64,000 nt of DNA from Streptomyces sp. NBC_01717 (GTDB lineage Bacteria; Actinomycetota; Actinomycetes; Streptomycetales; Streptomycetaceae), in NCBI RefSeq assembly GCF_036248255.1, contig NZ_CP109178.1, positions 2,480,001 through 2,544,000 of the forward strand, read 5' to 3'. Below, in pieces: positions 8,749-18,700 of the stretch. The stretch's first letter is position 1; each line of letters starts with the position of its first letter. Made by a program: the position numbers and the translations under genes. The notes beneath the pieces were generated by a model. It saw only the letters and a list, made by a program, of their open reading frames with translations, ran no database searches and was not told the origin of the DNA.

Positions 8749-9408
8749 TCCGGCGGAACCCTCTCCTGGTTAAACAGACGCGCTAGAGAACCGCTTCCGC
8801 ACGTCAGCGCATGGCGAAGCAGACCGACTCGGACGAGTCACGCGTCGATCCCGAGGGTATAGGCGGCCACTGACAGCCCGTCTGCCGCTTTCGGAATCCG
8901 GGCCGTTAGGCCATCTGGCGGGCTGGCATAACGGGCGCCGGAAGGCGACGAAGTCACCTTCCGACTCGCTGTGCCCAAGACGGACAACCCGGCCGACTGG
9001 CCATGTACGTCCCCAACGACGCCTCCACGCCCGCATCACCATCGCCACCACCTGGCCAGCCATCGTCCGCCTCGCCGAACTGATGGAGGAATACATCCTG
9101 TGAAGTGCCCGGGCGGCCACGCCGGTGCGCGGCCATACCCCGGCCGTGCACCGGGGGATCACCACAGCGAAACGTCTGCGAACACGGCAGTCTCGTGGTG
9201 GTGCGGCGGGCGCCCCTCGGCGCGACCGAGGGTCGCATGCCACCCCAACGGCGGAGGTTGATCAGCTCCTACGCATAGCCCCCGGCCAGGCAGGACAGGT
9301 ACCACCCAATGTGTCCAACCGCTCCTGATATCCAGCAGATAGCCGTGGAGGAGCCCTGTAAGTGACGTACTACAGATACGACGCCAAGCGCCATGCCCTG
9401 ACCGCTTC
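8749..9408. other. Intergenic stretch without a supported gene
   Basis: About 660 bp separate the leftward defence operon from the rightward 355-residue gene. The first 100 bp should hold the operon promoter, though no clear -10/-35 pair is seen. A short frame ending at 9106 with residues RITIATTWPAIVRLAELMEE has a coding look and may be the tail of a lost gene. At 9362 a GTG sits nine bases behind a GGAGG site, but its frame closes within 100 codons (see the next gene). Confidence 0.5.
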
Positions 9409-10476
9409 TTGGGGACAGGCGCGGGGAACACCGCATTCGACGTCTCGGTGGTGGCTGCGTCGGCTGAGCCCGATCCGATGCTTCGTCTGGCTCAGGCTCT
9501 CGGGCATCTCTCGCAGGCCGCCTGGCGCACGTACACGCATCCCGCCTCGGCCAGTCCGAGCCTGGAGGCCAACAGCGAAGGCTGGCGCCGACAGCGTGAG
9601 CGCGATTCCTTCGCCGAAGCGCTCCAGGCCGTGCGGGAACCGCACCTACTCGACGACGTCGGCGGCCTGATCGTCTCCTACAGTCCCATCGTCGAATCTG
9701 GACACCGGATCGGACGCGCACTCCACGCTCTCGGGGACGCTCAGCTCATCAAAGTCGTCGCCGACGAAGCGGAAGCCGAACTCGGCGACCTGACCGGGCG
9801 GGCCCGCCAGGCAGTGCTGCTGACCCGCCAGGACGCTTCCCCTGTTCAAGTCGCCTCCGCGGATGCGCTGCTGCGCACCAACCCGTTCGGTGTGCCGGAG
9901 CTGTTCACCGACCTCGACCCCACGGCCGCCGCTGTCGCCGCCTCGCACTGGCTCCAGGCTGCCGCCGACGTTGCAGGAGAAGCCTCCGGCCTCTATTCCA
10001 CCAATGTCGTCGTGGAGGCCGACAACATCGAAGCCCTCCCGCACGAGACCCCCACGCTCGTCCTGGGACTCGTAGATGCCGGGGCATCGCCCCGCGAGGC
10101 CGTGGTTGGTCTCATCCGGGACGCTATGGAGGTCGCCGAGGGGCGCGTGCCTGACCTGGCCCGCCTTCTGGAGCAGATCCAAGAGACTGAGGACCTCGTA
10201 CGCCAGCATGCTGGCGCCGACCACGCGCTGGCGGCCGAACTCCGCCGCTTCCGCATCACGCCGCTCGACCCTCAACGGCCTGCCCGCGACCTTCTCGAGG
10301 ACCTGCTGTCTGGCATCCACGCCTGCTGGCTCATCTTCGAGGAGCACGCCGGGCTGCCGGACCGCGAGGAGCAATGGGACGAGGCCGACGACGACGCCTG
10401 GCAGGCCGAGCAGCAAGACACCTTCGTCGGCCTTGTGCGTGCGGCGGCTACAGCCGAACACGACCGCATCCTGTGA
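9409..10476 (+). CDS. Hypothetical protein, start uncertain
   Basis: A 355-residue acidic, alanine-rich and probably all-helical protein with no signal peptide or membrane segment; I recognise no family. Its frame begins at a weak TTG (9409), and the first ATG is at 9478. A much better translation signal, GGAGG then GTG at 9362 encoding VTYYRYDAKRHALTASW, lies in another frame 47 bp upstream. This suggests a frameshift near 9400-9470 or a short leader peptide. The body is well formed (for example RDLLEDLLSGIHACWLIFEE), so the gene is real or only recently damaged. Confidence 0.6.
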   Translation: MGTGAGNTAFDVSVVAASAEPDPMLRLAQALGHLSQAAWRTYTHPASASPSLEANSEGWRRQRERDSFAEALQAVREPHLLDDVGGLIVSYSPIVESGHRIGRALHALGDAQLIKVVADEAEAELGDLTGRARQAVLLTRQDASPVQVASADALLRTNPFGVPELFTDLDPTAAAVAASHWLQAAADVAGEASGLYSTNVVVEADNIEALPHETPTLVLGLVDAGASPREAVVGLIRDAMEVAEGRVPDLARLLEQIQETEDLVRQHAGADHALAAELRRFRITPLDPQRPARDLLEDLLSGIHACWLIFEEHAGLPDREEQWDEADDDAWQAEQQDTFVGLVRAAATAEHDRIL

Positions 10477-10641
10477 GCGCGACCAGCGACCCCACCGCAC
10501 GACTCGCTCTCTACACGCATGCAGATTAGTAGCGAGGCCCACGTCTCAAGTGCAGCTTTGGCAAGCTCATCGAGCGCTTGTGAGCACACGGCCGGCAGGG
10601 TACGTTCGCACCCACAGACGGGTACGGCTCAGCAGGGCAGG

Positions 10642-10743
10642 GTGTCTGCATACGGCCGCGAGGACAGCGAGTGGGACTCGCTGGTGGACGCAGGACGAGA
10701 TTTTCTCGTTGAGCGGGCGAAGCTAGGCAAGCTCACCTCTTAG
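10642..10743 (+). pseudogene. Truncated N-terminus of a Streptomyces-type hypothetical protein
   Basis: A GTG at 10642 opens VSAYGREDSEWDSLVDAG then RDFLVERAKLGKLTS and stops at TAG. From memory this matches the first 30 or so residues of a common Streptomyces protein that continues with a YTELN-type segment, so here only the N-terminus survives. No continuation is visible downstream in any frame before the converging gene at 10758. Likely debris from a deletion or insertion. Confidence 0.4.
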
Positions 10744-10757
10744 GGCTCATCGCGAAA

Positions 10758-11402
10758 TCAGCCGCCGTAGCCGTCATCGGTCGCCCGCTTCCGGTGACGA
10801 TCAGGGTCGTAGATCGCGGTGAGAAACGGCGTAGTTCCCAGGGCATAGAAGCCGTACTCCAGTTGCTGGTACCACGCTCGTTCGCTCTCAAGCTCCTTGG
10901 ACACCTGAACGGGTACTCCGCCGGTGTGGTCGCCGGTCGACACCATGACGACGAACGACGTGCCCTCGTCTGCTGGGTCAGACGGATTAGCGATCACCGT
11001 GAAGTCCCAGGTTGCTGCACCGGGGACGTCCGAGCCGGCATCCAGGCGCCGCAGGACGAACGTCGGCTGTCGCAGCAGTACTCCGGACTGTGCCCGGATC
11101 GCCATCGTCTTCTGTCCCACGATCCGCCAGGGTGGCTCTGGGCGCGTGTGGTGAACGTCGGAAAAGAGTTCGTCCCGCAGTTCCGAGTACTTGGCTGCTG
11201 TCTGGGCGAAGGCCCTTGCGTCCTCGGCCAGTTGACGTCTGGTGTCGCAACTGTCGAGCAGACCGCCCAGTGAGTGAAGTCTGTCCCGGATCCATGGCTT
11301 GAGGAAGCGGTCAAGGGCGCCCAGCCGGTAGGCGTCCTCGGCAGACTCAACAACCAACAGCGCACCACGCGCCAAAGCCTGACATCCGTCTGCGAGATCC
11401 AT
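10758..11402 (-). CDS. Hypothetical protein
   Basis: A 214-residue soluble protein starting at an ATG (11402) with a good GGGGAGGGG ribosome site; a TTG at 11426 is a less likely start. The N-terminal half is helical with many Leu/Ala/Arg residues (MDLADGCQALARGALLV), and the C-terminal half is beta-rich (LRRLDAGSDVPGAATWDFTV, SFVVMVSTGDHTGGVPVQVS). I recognise no family. It converges on the truncated gene at 10642-10743. Confidence 0.7.
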   Translation of the reverse strand: MDLADGCQALARGALLVVESAEDAYRLGALDRFLKPWIRDRLHSLGGLLDSCDTRRQLAEDARAFAQTAAKYSELRDELFSDVHHTRPEPPWRIVGQKTMAIRAQSGVLLRQPTFVLRRLDAGSDVPGAATWDFTVIANPSDPADEGTSFVVMVSTGDHTGGVPVQVSKELESERAWYQQLEYGFYALGTTPFLTAIYDPDRHRKRATDDGYGG

Positions 11403-11660
11403 CAGCTCCCCTCCCCGAGACGACAATCACCTCTCACCGTATCGATCAACAAACCGAGAGCGAAAGCTGATCGGACAGAACGCGACGGTCCGTCGCAGTG
11501 CCCCGTTCCGGCACCCTTGGTGACAACCAGCGCGCCGATCTTTGTGACGCACACCGCGCCGCGGAACTCTGCTGGGCATTTCTCTAGGGCGTGCGGGGTG
11601 ACCGTGTCGGGGCCAGCAGCTGCGAGGCGACGGTGGGGTGACAGGTCTCCCGGTGCCCGC

Positions 11661-13004
11661 TCAAAACAGTTCTAGGTCCCCGCCGCTGGTGTCCACGATG
11701 ACTGGCCGGAACTGGGCAGGGAGGCCGTCCAGGCGATCAGGACCGGCTGCGGCGGCCACGGCAGGGGCCGTCTCGGCCAGCCAGGCACGAAACCGCTCGG
11801 CGGCTTCGCGGTAGGGGACTCGCGTTAGGACACGGTGCTCGCCGGAGGGGCAGAAGTCGACGGCGACGGTGAGCAGGCAGGAACGGGGTGCGTTCTGACT
11901 GCCCGTCCAGGATACGCGCAGGGCACCGCAGGGTTTGCGCCCGCGGGGGGCGCGGTGGGTGGGGCGCAGCGATCGGCAGGCTATGTGGGCGGTCCATGCG
12001 GCGAGGTGCGGCAGGGGCAGGGTGGTGCGTGCGCGGCAGCCGGGGCAGCGGTGCCAGTGGCGGAGCCAGTCGTCGGTGTCGGTGTGGAAGAGGCGTGTGT
12101 ATCGGTTCGCCACGCGGATGTCGTTGCTGTACAGGTGGTCGGGGCGTTCTTGTGTGTTGCAGGACTGGCAGACGGGGGCGCGGACGTAGCCGTGTTCGTG
12201 GCAGTGGTCGAGCACGGTGGCGGGCGCGGTGCGGCAGACGGCGCACGCCCACCCGGCCACCCTGCGGGAGGTACCGGGCTTCCTGCTGAGCACCGAGTAC
12301 AGCTGGCCTTCCAGCTCTTTGTTGTACGGGCGCGGTGAGGCGGTGGGGCCCTCGGGGCTCGTCGTCTGCCGACCGCCGGCGTCTCGGGCCTGCCGGGGGT
12401 GGGAGGGCGGCTCGGTGACGGCTGCGCTTGCCTGGCGGGGCCGCGCGGCTTGCACCCACTGCGTTTCGGCGTGCTCGGCCGCGTCCAGCAGCCTGACCAC
12501 AGCGCGCGGCAGCCACCACGTGCGCTGCGTCCCGTCGCGGGTCTGCTCCACGAGCATCTGTCGCCAGTCGATTCCCGCCAGATGGTACGGTCTGCCGACT
12601 TCACGTCGTGCTGCCCGCTCGGGGTCGCCCAGCTCCTGCAGTTCCCCCATGATGCGCCGGCGCCAGCGCAGCCGCGTTTCCTCGTTGCACTCCTGCCTCG
12701 GCGCCCCTCGAAACGGACCGATGCGGACCAGGTCCTGCCTATCCATCCCAACCGCGTTCAGTTCCGCGGCCGCCCGGCGCACCTCAACCTCCGGAACACT
12801 CCACTGACCGCCGCTCGCCCTCACCATCGCCACCACATGGCCGCCGAGCAGGACGTACCCCACCCGGGCACGGGCAGGGGAGCGGGTGAATGCCCCAGGA
12901 GCCGTCGGCGCAGCAGTGTCGGCCGTCAAATGGACCCACAGAGCGTCCGCGGCAACCAGGGTGATCAGGCCGTCCGTGCGACCGGGCATGACACGCTCTG
13001 ACAT
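11661..13004 (-). CDS. Endonuclease VII-type (HNH-like) zinc protein
   Basis: A 447-residue protein. The central segment (about residues 250-290) carries CAVCRTAPATVLDHCHEHG followed by YVRAPVCQSCN. This CxxC...DHCH...CxxCN pattern is that of the recombination endonuclease VII family, whose His/Asn residues coordinate a catalytic metal and whose four Cys bind zinc. A second zinc-like pair lies in RHWHRCPGCRA. The N-terminal 200 residues and C-terminal 120 residues are not recognised. Small Endonuclease VII domains occur in phages and mobile elements, where they resolve or cut branched DNA; the long flanks make this an unusual family member. The ATG at 13004 starts MSERVMPGRTDG. Confidence 0.72.
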   Translation of the reverse strand: MSERVMPGRTDGLITLVAADALWVHLTADTAAPTAPGAFTRSPARARVGYVLLGGHVVAMVRASGGQWSVPEVEVRRAAAELNAVGMDRQDLVRIGPFRGAPRQECNEETRLRWRRRIMGELQELGDPERAARREVGRPYHLAGIDWRQMLVEQTRDGTQRTWWLPRAVVRLLDAAEHAETQWVQAARPRQASAAVTEPPSHPRQARDAGGRQTTSPEGPTASPRPYNKELEGQLYSVLSRKPGTSRRVAGWACAVCRTAPATVLDHCHEHGYVRAPVCQSCNTQERPDHLYSNDIRVANRYTRLFHTDTDDWLRHWHRCPGCRARTTLPLPHLAAWTAHIACRSLRPTHRAPRGRKPCGALRVSWTGSQNAPRSCLLTVAVDFCPSGEHRVLTRVPYREAAERFRAWLAETAPAVAAAAGPDRLDGLPAQFRPVIVDTSGGDLELF

Positions 13005-13229
13005 ACCGACAGGCTAACGGCCTGCAACGCGGCAACGGGTCCCAAGCGCCTCGATCAGCCGGGCCACCTCCCGCAACTCCATATCCCTGAATATCTGGTT
13101 CGTCAGCACCTCCCGTGCCCGTAGCCTCACCACCAGAACGTCAAGAACCGGGCAAGTCGCCCTCGCACATCAGCGGTCCCCGAGCCCAGACGAATTGAGC
13201 AACAAAGTCGCCGACGAGCGAGCGGCTAA

Positions 13230-13512
13230 GGGTTACCTACTGGGGCTGATCGTGGAACGAGACCAGCAGATCGCCCCCTCTGACCCTCGACAATGACCGG
13301 CGACCCATTCTCGTCCAGCCCGAGCGAGTCGATCCGGCCCCGTGAACCGGCCCGGTGCCGTACTCACTCGCCAGGAACCGGACCCCCAGCAGCGTCTCCA
13401 TGTGCGCCTAGACAAGGCCCTGCACATCCGCCTCGACCTCAGCCAGACGGGGCATGACCTCGGCCACGCCGCTATTCGTCGTGTCCGTGCGGAACAGCTT
13501 CAGGCTCGACAC
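13230..13512 (-). pseudogene. Broken nuclease-like gene (DUF5655/NucS-like family)
   Basis: A GTG at 13512 behind GAGGAGGAGAAGG starts VSSLKLFRTDTTNSGVAEVM and PRLAEVEADVQGLV, then meets an in-frame TAG at 13408-13410. Reading through gives AHMETLLGVRFLASEYGTGP, after which the frame is lost. From memory these words belong to a family of Streptomyces and phage proteins with a NucS-like nuclease fold. The gene is therefore dead through a nonsense codon plus at least one frameshift. Confidence 0.55.
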
Positions 13513-13713
13513 CTTCTCCTCCTCGGTTCGGAGATCATCAACGCCGAGCCGGGGCAGGGTTGTTTCCGCGAGGGGCTTCGAGGGTGTGAAGAAAGCTACG
13601 TCCGGGCCGCCGTGAGGCACCCGTGTCCCACGGTTCCCGGGGATCGCAAGATCCCACATACGTCCCACAGCTTCGCGGGACGAGCGCCTGGAAGACTGCG
13701 TTTTCGCAGGTCA

Positions 13714-13756
13714 GCCCCCGTAGCTCAGTGGATAGAGCAGGTACCTTCTAAGCACC
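13714..13756 (+). pseudogene. 5' half of tRNA-Arg(UCU), remnant
   Basis: The bases from GCCCCCGTAGCTCAGTGGAT through the anticodon loop CTTCTAA match a tRNA-Arg 5' half: acceptor strand GCCCCCG, D-arm GCTC/GAGC and anticodon TCT at 13747-13749. The anticodon stem has one A-C mismatch. After 13756 there is no T-arm (no GGTTCGA) and no matching acceptor 3' strand, so it cannot be a functional tRNA. Just 5' is a hairpin CTGCG-TTTT-CGCAG (13696-13709). Such remnants mark places where integrative elements entered or left a tRNA gene. Confidence 0.65.
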
Positions 13757-13812
13757 TACTCCATCGGCTCACATCCGCATGGTCCCTCCTGCGCTGGAGG
13801 AAGCGTGCCGTA

Positions 13813-14820
13813 TCACGATCCCTTCTCCCGCTTGATCGGCCACTCCATCTCCGTGTCGAAGAACTTAATGACCGACGTAACCAGCATGAGCCCCATCACC
13901 GCGTTGATCCGGCTGTACTGGGCGCGCGAGACGGCATGTGTGGTCGGGTGCCTTCCAAAGGTGCGCGGGATCGGGTCGCCGTCTTCCGTCTTGTATTTCG
14001 CGTGCGCACACCACACTGGTGCGAACGTAAAAGCCGCCCGGATCTTGTAATCGTCCAGGTTGAAACGAACACCGCTCTTCTTGAAGTTGTTGCGCGTTAC
14101 CTCAAGCCGAGCCGCGTTATCGAAGTTGCTGCGCAAGACACTGTCGAGAAGGTTTCCGGCAAGGGCCTGCGCCGGTGCCGTGTGCCCCTCCTGGAGAGCC
14201 CGCACGCAATCGAGCCCGAACTTCTTGGAGTCCTGCAAACTGGGGTGAGTCACGTCGCTCAGCACCGTCTCGCAGTCAGTGACTATTCCCTTCCAACGAC
14301 GACTGATGATGCGCCGCCGCTCTGCGGCCGTGGAGGCATCCAAGAGAGCCTGAATGACCTTCGGGCCAGGAACCCACATCAAGGCGACGCCCTCATCAAT
14401 CAAGAGAGACTCGAACTCTTCAATGCCCGGACGACTTACACCTTCCCAGTTTTCTGGGAAGATGCGCGACTGGAAGTCTCTGATCGACTCAAAGATGCGC
14501 TCCCACTGCGGCGCATACGCACGGTTGACCGACTCAATCAGCGTGCGTAGAGAACTGTTGAAGGTGTACATCCCCCGCAACTGCTCCTGAAGCTGCGTTA
14601 CCTGGGCAGCCAACGGCGGCACGATCGTTGGGAAATTCTTCGTTAGGTTCAGCCTGAACGCGGCCGACTCCTGAAGCATCCTGCTGATTGGCGGGAACAT
14701 GTTCCCTGCCCAGTTCTCCCGCCACTTGACGAGTGGGTCCATAGAACCTCGGAAGCGCTCAAGCGCCTTGTTCAGGTCCTCATCGTCGGATCCCTCGTCC
14801 GGCTCGTGCTCGTCGTTCAT
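13813..14820 (-). CDS. Hypothetical protein with lower GC than neighbours
   Basis: A 335-residue protein starting MNDEHEPDEGSDDEDLNKAL. The sequence is rich in Asn, Phe and Lys for this genome and the DNA is visibly less GC-rich than its neighbours, which suggests transfer. A helical middle (residues about 40-120) is followed by a mixed region with RRIISRRWKGIVTDCETV and a C-terminal hydrophobic helix INAVMGLMLVTSVIKFFD that might contact membrane. I recognise no family. A 61-codon frame lies 39 bp upstream on the same strand and may be co-transcribed. The position beside a tRNA remnant and transposase debris suggests mobile-element cargo. Confidence 0.7.
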   Translation of the reverse strand: MNDEHEPDEGSDDEDLNKALERFRGSMDPLVKWRENWAGNMFPPISRMLQESAAFRLNLTKNFPTIVPPLAAQVTQLQEQLRGMYTFNSSLRTLIESVNRAYAPQWERIFESIRDFQSRIFPENWEGVSRPGIEEFESLLIDEGVALMWVPGPKVIQALLDASTAAERRRIISRRWKGIVTDCETVLSDVTHPSLQDSKKFGLDCVRALQEGHTAPAQALAGNLLDSVLRSNFDNAARLEVTRNNFKKSGVRFNLDDYKIRAAFTFAPVWCAHAKYKTEDGDPIPRTFGRHPTTHAVSRAQYSRINAVMGLMLVTSVIKFFDTEMEWPIKREKGS

Positions 14821-14859
14821 GGCGTCATGCTGCCACTGCCCCGCCCGCTGGTCGACGGA

Positions 14860-15045
14860 TTACTTCCTCTCGTACTGCTTTCCGTAGGTCTTGGTGACGT
14901 ACAGCTCCAAAGCGTCGTCGAGGGTCATCCAGAACTTGCGCTTCTCTATGTACGCCAGGTCGCGCAGCTGCTCGTGTCGCGACGGCCGCATCTGCGTGCC
15001 ACGCGCTTGGGGTGACTCGTCACTGTCCACGATCGTCAGGTTCAA
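14860..15045 (-). CDS. Small hypothetical protein, possibly truncated at its N-terminus
   Basis: A 61-codon frame whose first start is TTG (15045) without a ribosome site; an internal ATG lies at 14991. The sequence reads MNLTIVDSDESPQARGTQMR and ends LDDALELYVTKTYGKQYERK. It lies 39 bp upstream of the 335-residue gene in the same direction. The good coding character but poor start suggests that its true beginning was lost when the adjacent transposase debris arrived. Confidence 0.45.
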   Translation of the reverse strand: MNLTIVDSDESPQARGTQMRPSRHEQLRDLAYIEKRKFWMTLDDALELYVTKTYGKQYERK

Positions 15046-15166
15046 GGGCCGGTCGCCGGCGTCTGGTTGGCCTCGCCACCGTGGGACTTAAATACAGGGG
15101 GGACACAACATACCAAAGCGCCGTTCGACACATCCGAGCCCCCTTCCGAAGCCGCGGGCTCCAGCG

Positions 15167-15331
15167 ATGGAAGCGACGGCCAACACCACCCACGTTCAGG
15201 TCCGGTGCAGTGACGAGCAGGCCATGGCCGTCCTGAAGGGCTGGCGCCTACTGCGCAAGCTCCGCTGCAGCACCAACCGGATCACCGACGTCATCAAGGC
15301 CGTACCCGTCCTTCACCACGCCTCAACATGA
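15167..15331 (+). pseudogene. Transposase C-terminal remnant 1
   Basis: The 54 residues include CSDEQAMAVLKGWRLLRKLR then CSTNRITDVIKAVPVLHHAS. This is the usual C-terminal end of an IS5-type DDE transposase of Streptomyces, where the Glu and the LKxWRxLRKxRCS block close the catalytic domain. Nothing resembling the upstream catalytic part is present. The following bases GAGGTTGGAAGAGGCTCA look like the outer end of such an insertion sequence. Confidence 0.65.
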
Positions 15332-15414
15332 GGTTGGAAGAGGCTCACTGCCCGGCCGCGCCCGCCACCTGACTGCGGCCGGCGCCCACCGCATCTGCGA
15401 ACGCCAGGGAATCG

Positions 15415-15662
15415 ATGCTCGCCGACCTCGCCTACAGCGGGGCCAGCTCTTGGGCGACCAGACCAATCAGGCGACTCCCGCACCAGGACCTCACGACGAC
15501 CCAGCAGACGATCACCCCCGGCCCCTGCCAGCCGCACGAGCACCCGTTGAACGCAGCCTCGCAAGACTGAAGTCCTGGCAGATCCGCCGCAGAGCCCGCT
15601 GCAGCCCCTACCGCATAACGGCCCTCGCTAAATCCATCCTCGCCCTGGAACGTCAATGCTGA
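15415..15662 (+). pseudogene. Transposase C-terminal remnant 2, frameshifted
   Basis: The frame from 15415 reads MLADLAYSGASSWATRPIRR then LPHQDLTTTQQT. The homologous text continues in another frame as AARAPVERSLARLKSWQIRR then RARCSPYRITALAKSILALE. Together these match the end of a different Streptomyces IS transposase (ADLAYxGA..., ARAPVERxxARLKSW). A frameshift near 15515-15530 kills it. It is unrelated in detail to remnant 1, so two insertion sequences decayed side by side. Confidence 0.65.
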
Positions 15663-15747
15663 AAAGGCTCGATGTCAGACCCCGGCGATAGGGTCCGTCC
15701 GTGAGGTGTCGGGGGCATGTGACCCAGTGCCGCGTCGGGGAGGACAC

Positions 15748-18700
15748 ATGGCGCTTTTGACTTCCGCGCTGCTGGCGAAGGCAGCCATGCCGTGGGCTGG
15801 CAGGCTTGCGCTGAGCGGGTTCACGAAGGTCATTCGCAGACCCAGGGTGGCTCGTGCCGCGGCCAAGCGGGCAGCGGAGGCTGGGATTCCAGTGGCGGCG
15901 AAGTCGCTGCGGATCTGGCTGGCGCGCAAGGACACCGGCGCACAGCTGCGCAACTGCAGCGAGGCATCGCTCGACCAGGCGGCCGGACGCCTCGCCTTCG
16001 TGATGCCCGGCGGCAGCGCTGAGGAGCGCCGTCACAATGCGCTGCAGGTGCTGTGGATGGTGATGGAGGAGTCGGTGCGTGCCGCCGATCCCTCGCAGGC
16101 GGCCCTTCTCGTCGGTAGCTGGGGGCTGCAGACCACGCAGGAGGAGGGACGGAAGACCCGGGACCACCTCCGGGAGCTCCAGCAGGACGTGCGAGGCCGC
16201 GACGTTCTCAAGCAGGCCGTACGCACGCTCAGTCCCTGGGCCGCAGAAGAAGCCCTTCTGCTCGCCACGTCGTGGCCCGGCGTGACCAAGTGCATGGACA
16301 TCCTGTCCGCCTCGGGGCGGCAGCGCGGCGATGTCCTGCGTCAGTGGGCGGACACGCACCCGGCGTGGCTTGAGGACGCCCCCGCCGGCGCCTACGCCTG
16401 GCTAGGCCACCTTGCCGCCGACTACGACGCTTCTGGCGCGTCCCGGCACTTCTTCGAAGCGTGCCTGCGAGAAGGGGGACACCCCCGGGACTATTACACG
16501 ATGTTGGCGGCGCTTCAGGAGGAGGACGGCACGGACGAGGGCGCATGCCGCTACCTCGATACGCACGGAGACGGCGGTTCATCTCCTCTCCTGGCAGCGC
16601 TTCGCGGCCTTCTCGACGGCGCGTGGGAGCAGGGCCTGGTGGATCTCAGGCAGTGGGAACCACACCATGCACGAGCAGCAGCCATTGCGACCCAGCTTGA
16701 GGCAAAGGCGCTGCTCCACCTCCAGCGGCCGGGGGAGGCGCTGGCCGTACTGCGGGCGGCCGACGAGACGTCCAGCGGCACGGGAATGGCCTTGGCCGCC
16801 GCGCTTCTGGAGTATGCCCGCCACAGCCGGACCACGAACAGGCTCGGTGCAGGCCAGGAGGCCCTGGCCGTGGCTCTCCGCGCCAGGAACAGTCGTCGGA
16901 GCTGGTCGGGCGACAGCACCGAAGCGGCCGTGTTGGCCGTACAGGCGGCCGTGGTGAGCGAGGACTTGACCCTGGCGTGGAAGCTGGCCCGGCCGGCTCC
17001 GGAAGGGGAAGCCGAACCGCACGAGGCGGAAGACTCCCGCATGAGCGCACAGACCGCCCTGGTCGCCGCCATGACGGGACGGTGGCGGGAGGCCGAGGAA
17101 CTGGTGCAGTGCATGCCGCAGGGGTTCGCGCGAGTGCACGCCGCGGCGGTTCTCGCGGAATCGACGAAGGGGCACGGCACCAATGCCGCGGATGTCCGGC
17201 GGTTGTGGCAGGAGGCATGGGAAGTCGCCGTCTCGGAGGGCGAGCAGTTCACGGCCGCGGCCGGCCTAGCCTCCAGCGGTGCGGACCTGCCCGACCTAAG
17301 CCACCTCGCACCCCTCTTCGGCGAGCGCGTCCACGAACTCGAGCTCCTCGCCCGTGCTCTGCACGCTGAGGGAAGTGATCCGCTGAGCCTGCTGCGCGCC
17401 CACGTCACCAGGAGCCCGGTGATCGTGGTAGCGCTCGCCGAGCGCTACCACCGTGCCGGAGACATCGCTCTGGCTGCCGAGACCCTCAGAGACGGTTCCG
17501 TCGAATGGAACGACGCGCGGCTGATGGCCATGGCCGCGAGCCTGTTCCTGGAGACCAAGGACCATCCGCAGGCCCGTGAGTGCGCGCAGGAAGCACTGCG
17601 GATGGCGGGACCCGGTTGGGCGGGGCAAGGACGCATGTACGCGCTCCTCGTCGATGCCGAATCCGCCGACGGACGCATCGACCGTGCCACGGACGCGGCC
17701 CTGCGCCTTCTCGAACTCGACGCCTTGGACATCGACGCCCGCTGGGCCCTGGTCAAGTGCTACGCGCTCCGCGGCCTGCTTGACCAGGCGTGGCAGGCTC
17801 TCACCACCGGCGGGCAGGGACGGCCCCTCGATCCGCGCAGTTTGGACGAGACGGCCCTGTGGGTCATGCTCGGGGCACGCTTCACCACCGACCCACACTT
17901 CACCGGGCGGGCCCTCGCTCTGACGCAGCGTTGGCGTGACGACAGCGACCTAGTCGGTAAGGTCCTGGCCAACCTGCACTGGCGTGCCGTCCAGCCCGCG
18001 TCGTCCCTCTCCGAACAGGACGTGGAGCAGCTCCGCACCGCCACCGCCGCATACCTGGAGCGCTTCCCCGACAGCACCGTCTTTCGAGCCGTCCAGCTCG
18101 GGCCCGAGGACGATCCTCTCAAGAACGTCGCCGAAGAACTGCGCCGTTCTCACGAGAACGCCAGGGAGCTTCACCGCAGGACCGCCGTCGGCGAGCTGCC
18201 CGCTGGCATGCTCGTCCTGTCCTCCGGTCGCAGCTACGCCGAGATTCTGCTCCGACCCTCCGCCGAACGCCCGCACGTCTACGCCGCTAACGCCGTCACT
18301 GATCCTGCGGAGGCCGAAGTCATGCAGGCTGCCCGCTCAGGGCGAGTGGTCGTAGATACCAGCGCCGCCGTCACCCTAGCCCTCTTGGAACCGGGCGTAG
18401 CCGAACGGCTCATGGGTCACCCCCGGTCGCTCGTGACGACCGACCAGCTCTTCACCGACGCACTGCACGCTCAGGAATCACTCGCCCTGCGCACCGATAT
18501 GGAGCTCACCTGGGACGAGGGCGACGCCCGTCCGGCCGTCCGCACCACCTCCGCCGAGCGCCTCACCCGCATGCGAACCACCTCGGCGCGTCTCGTCGAG
18601 GTGGTTCGGGCAATGCCTCACGTGCCCCGGCCGGAACTGCGCAGCCTGCGGCAGCTACCCGTCCACAGGAGCAGTACGCAGTGGCTGACGGCCCTCGACC

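Noticed and set aside
13714..13790. Functional tRNA-Arg
   Set aside because: No T-arm or matching 3' acceptor strand follows the anticodon region.
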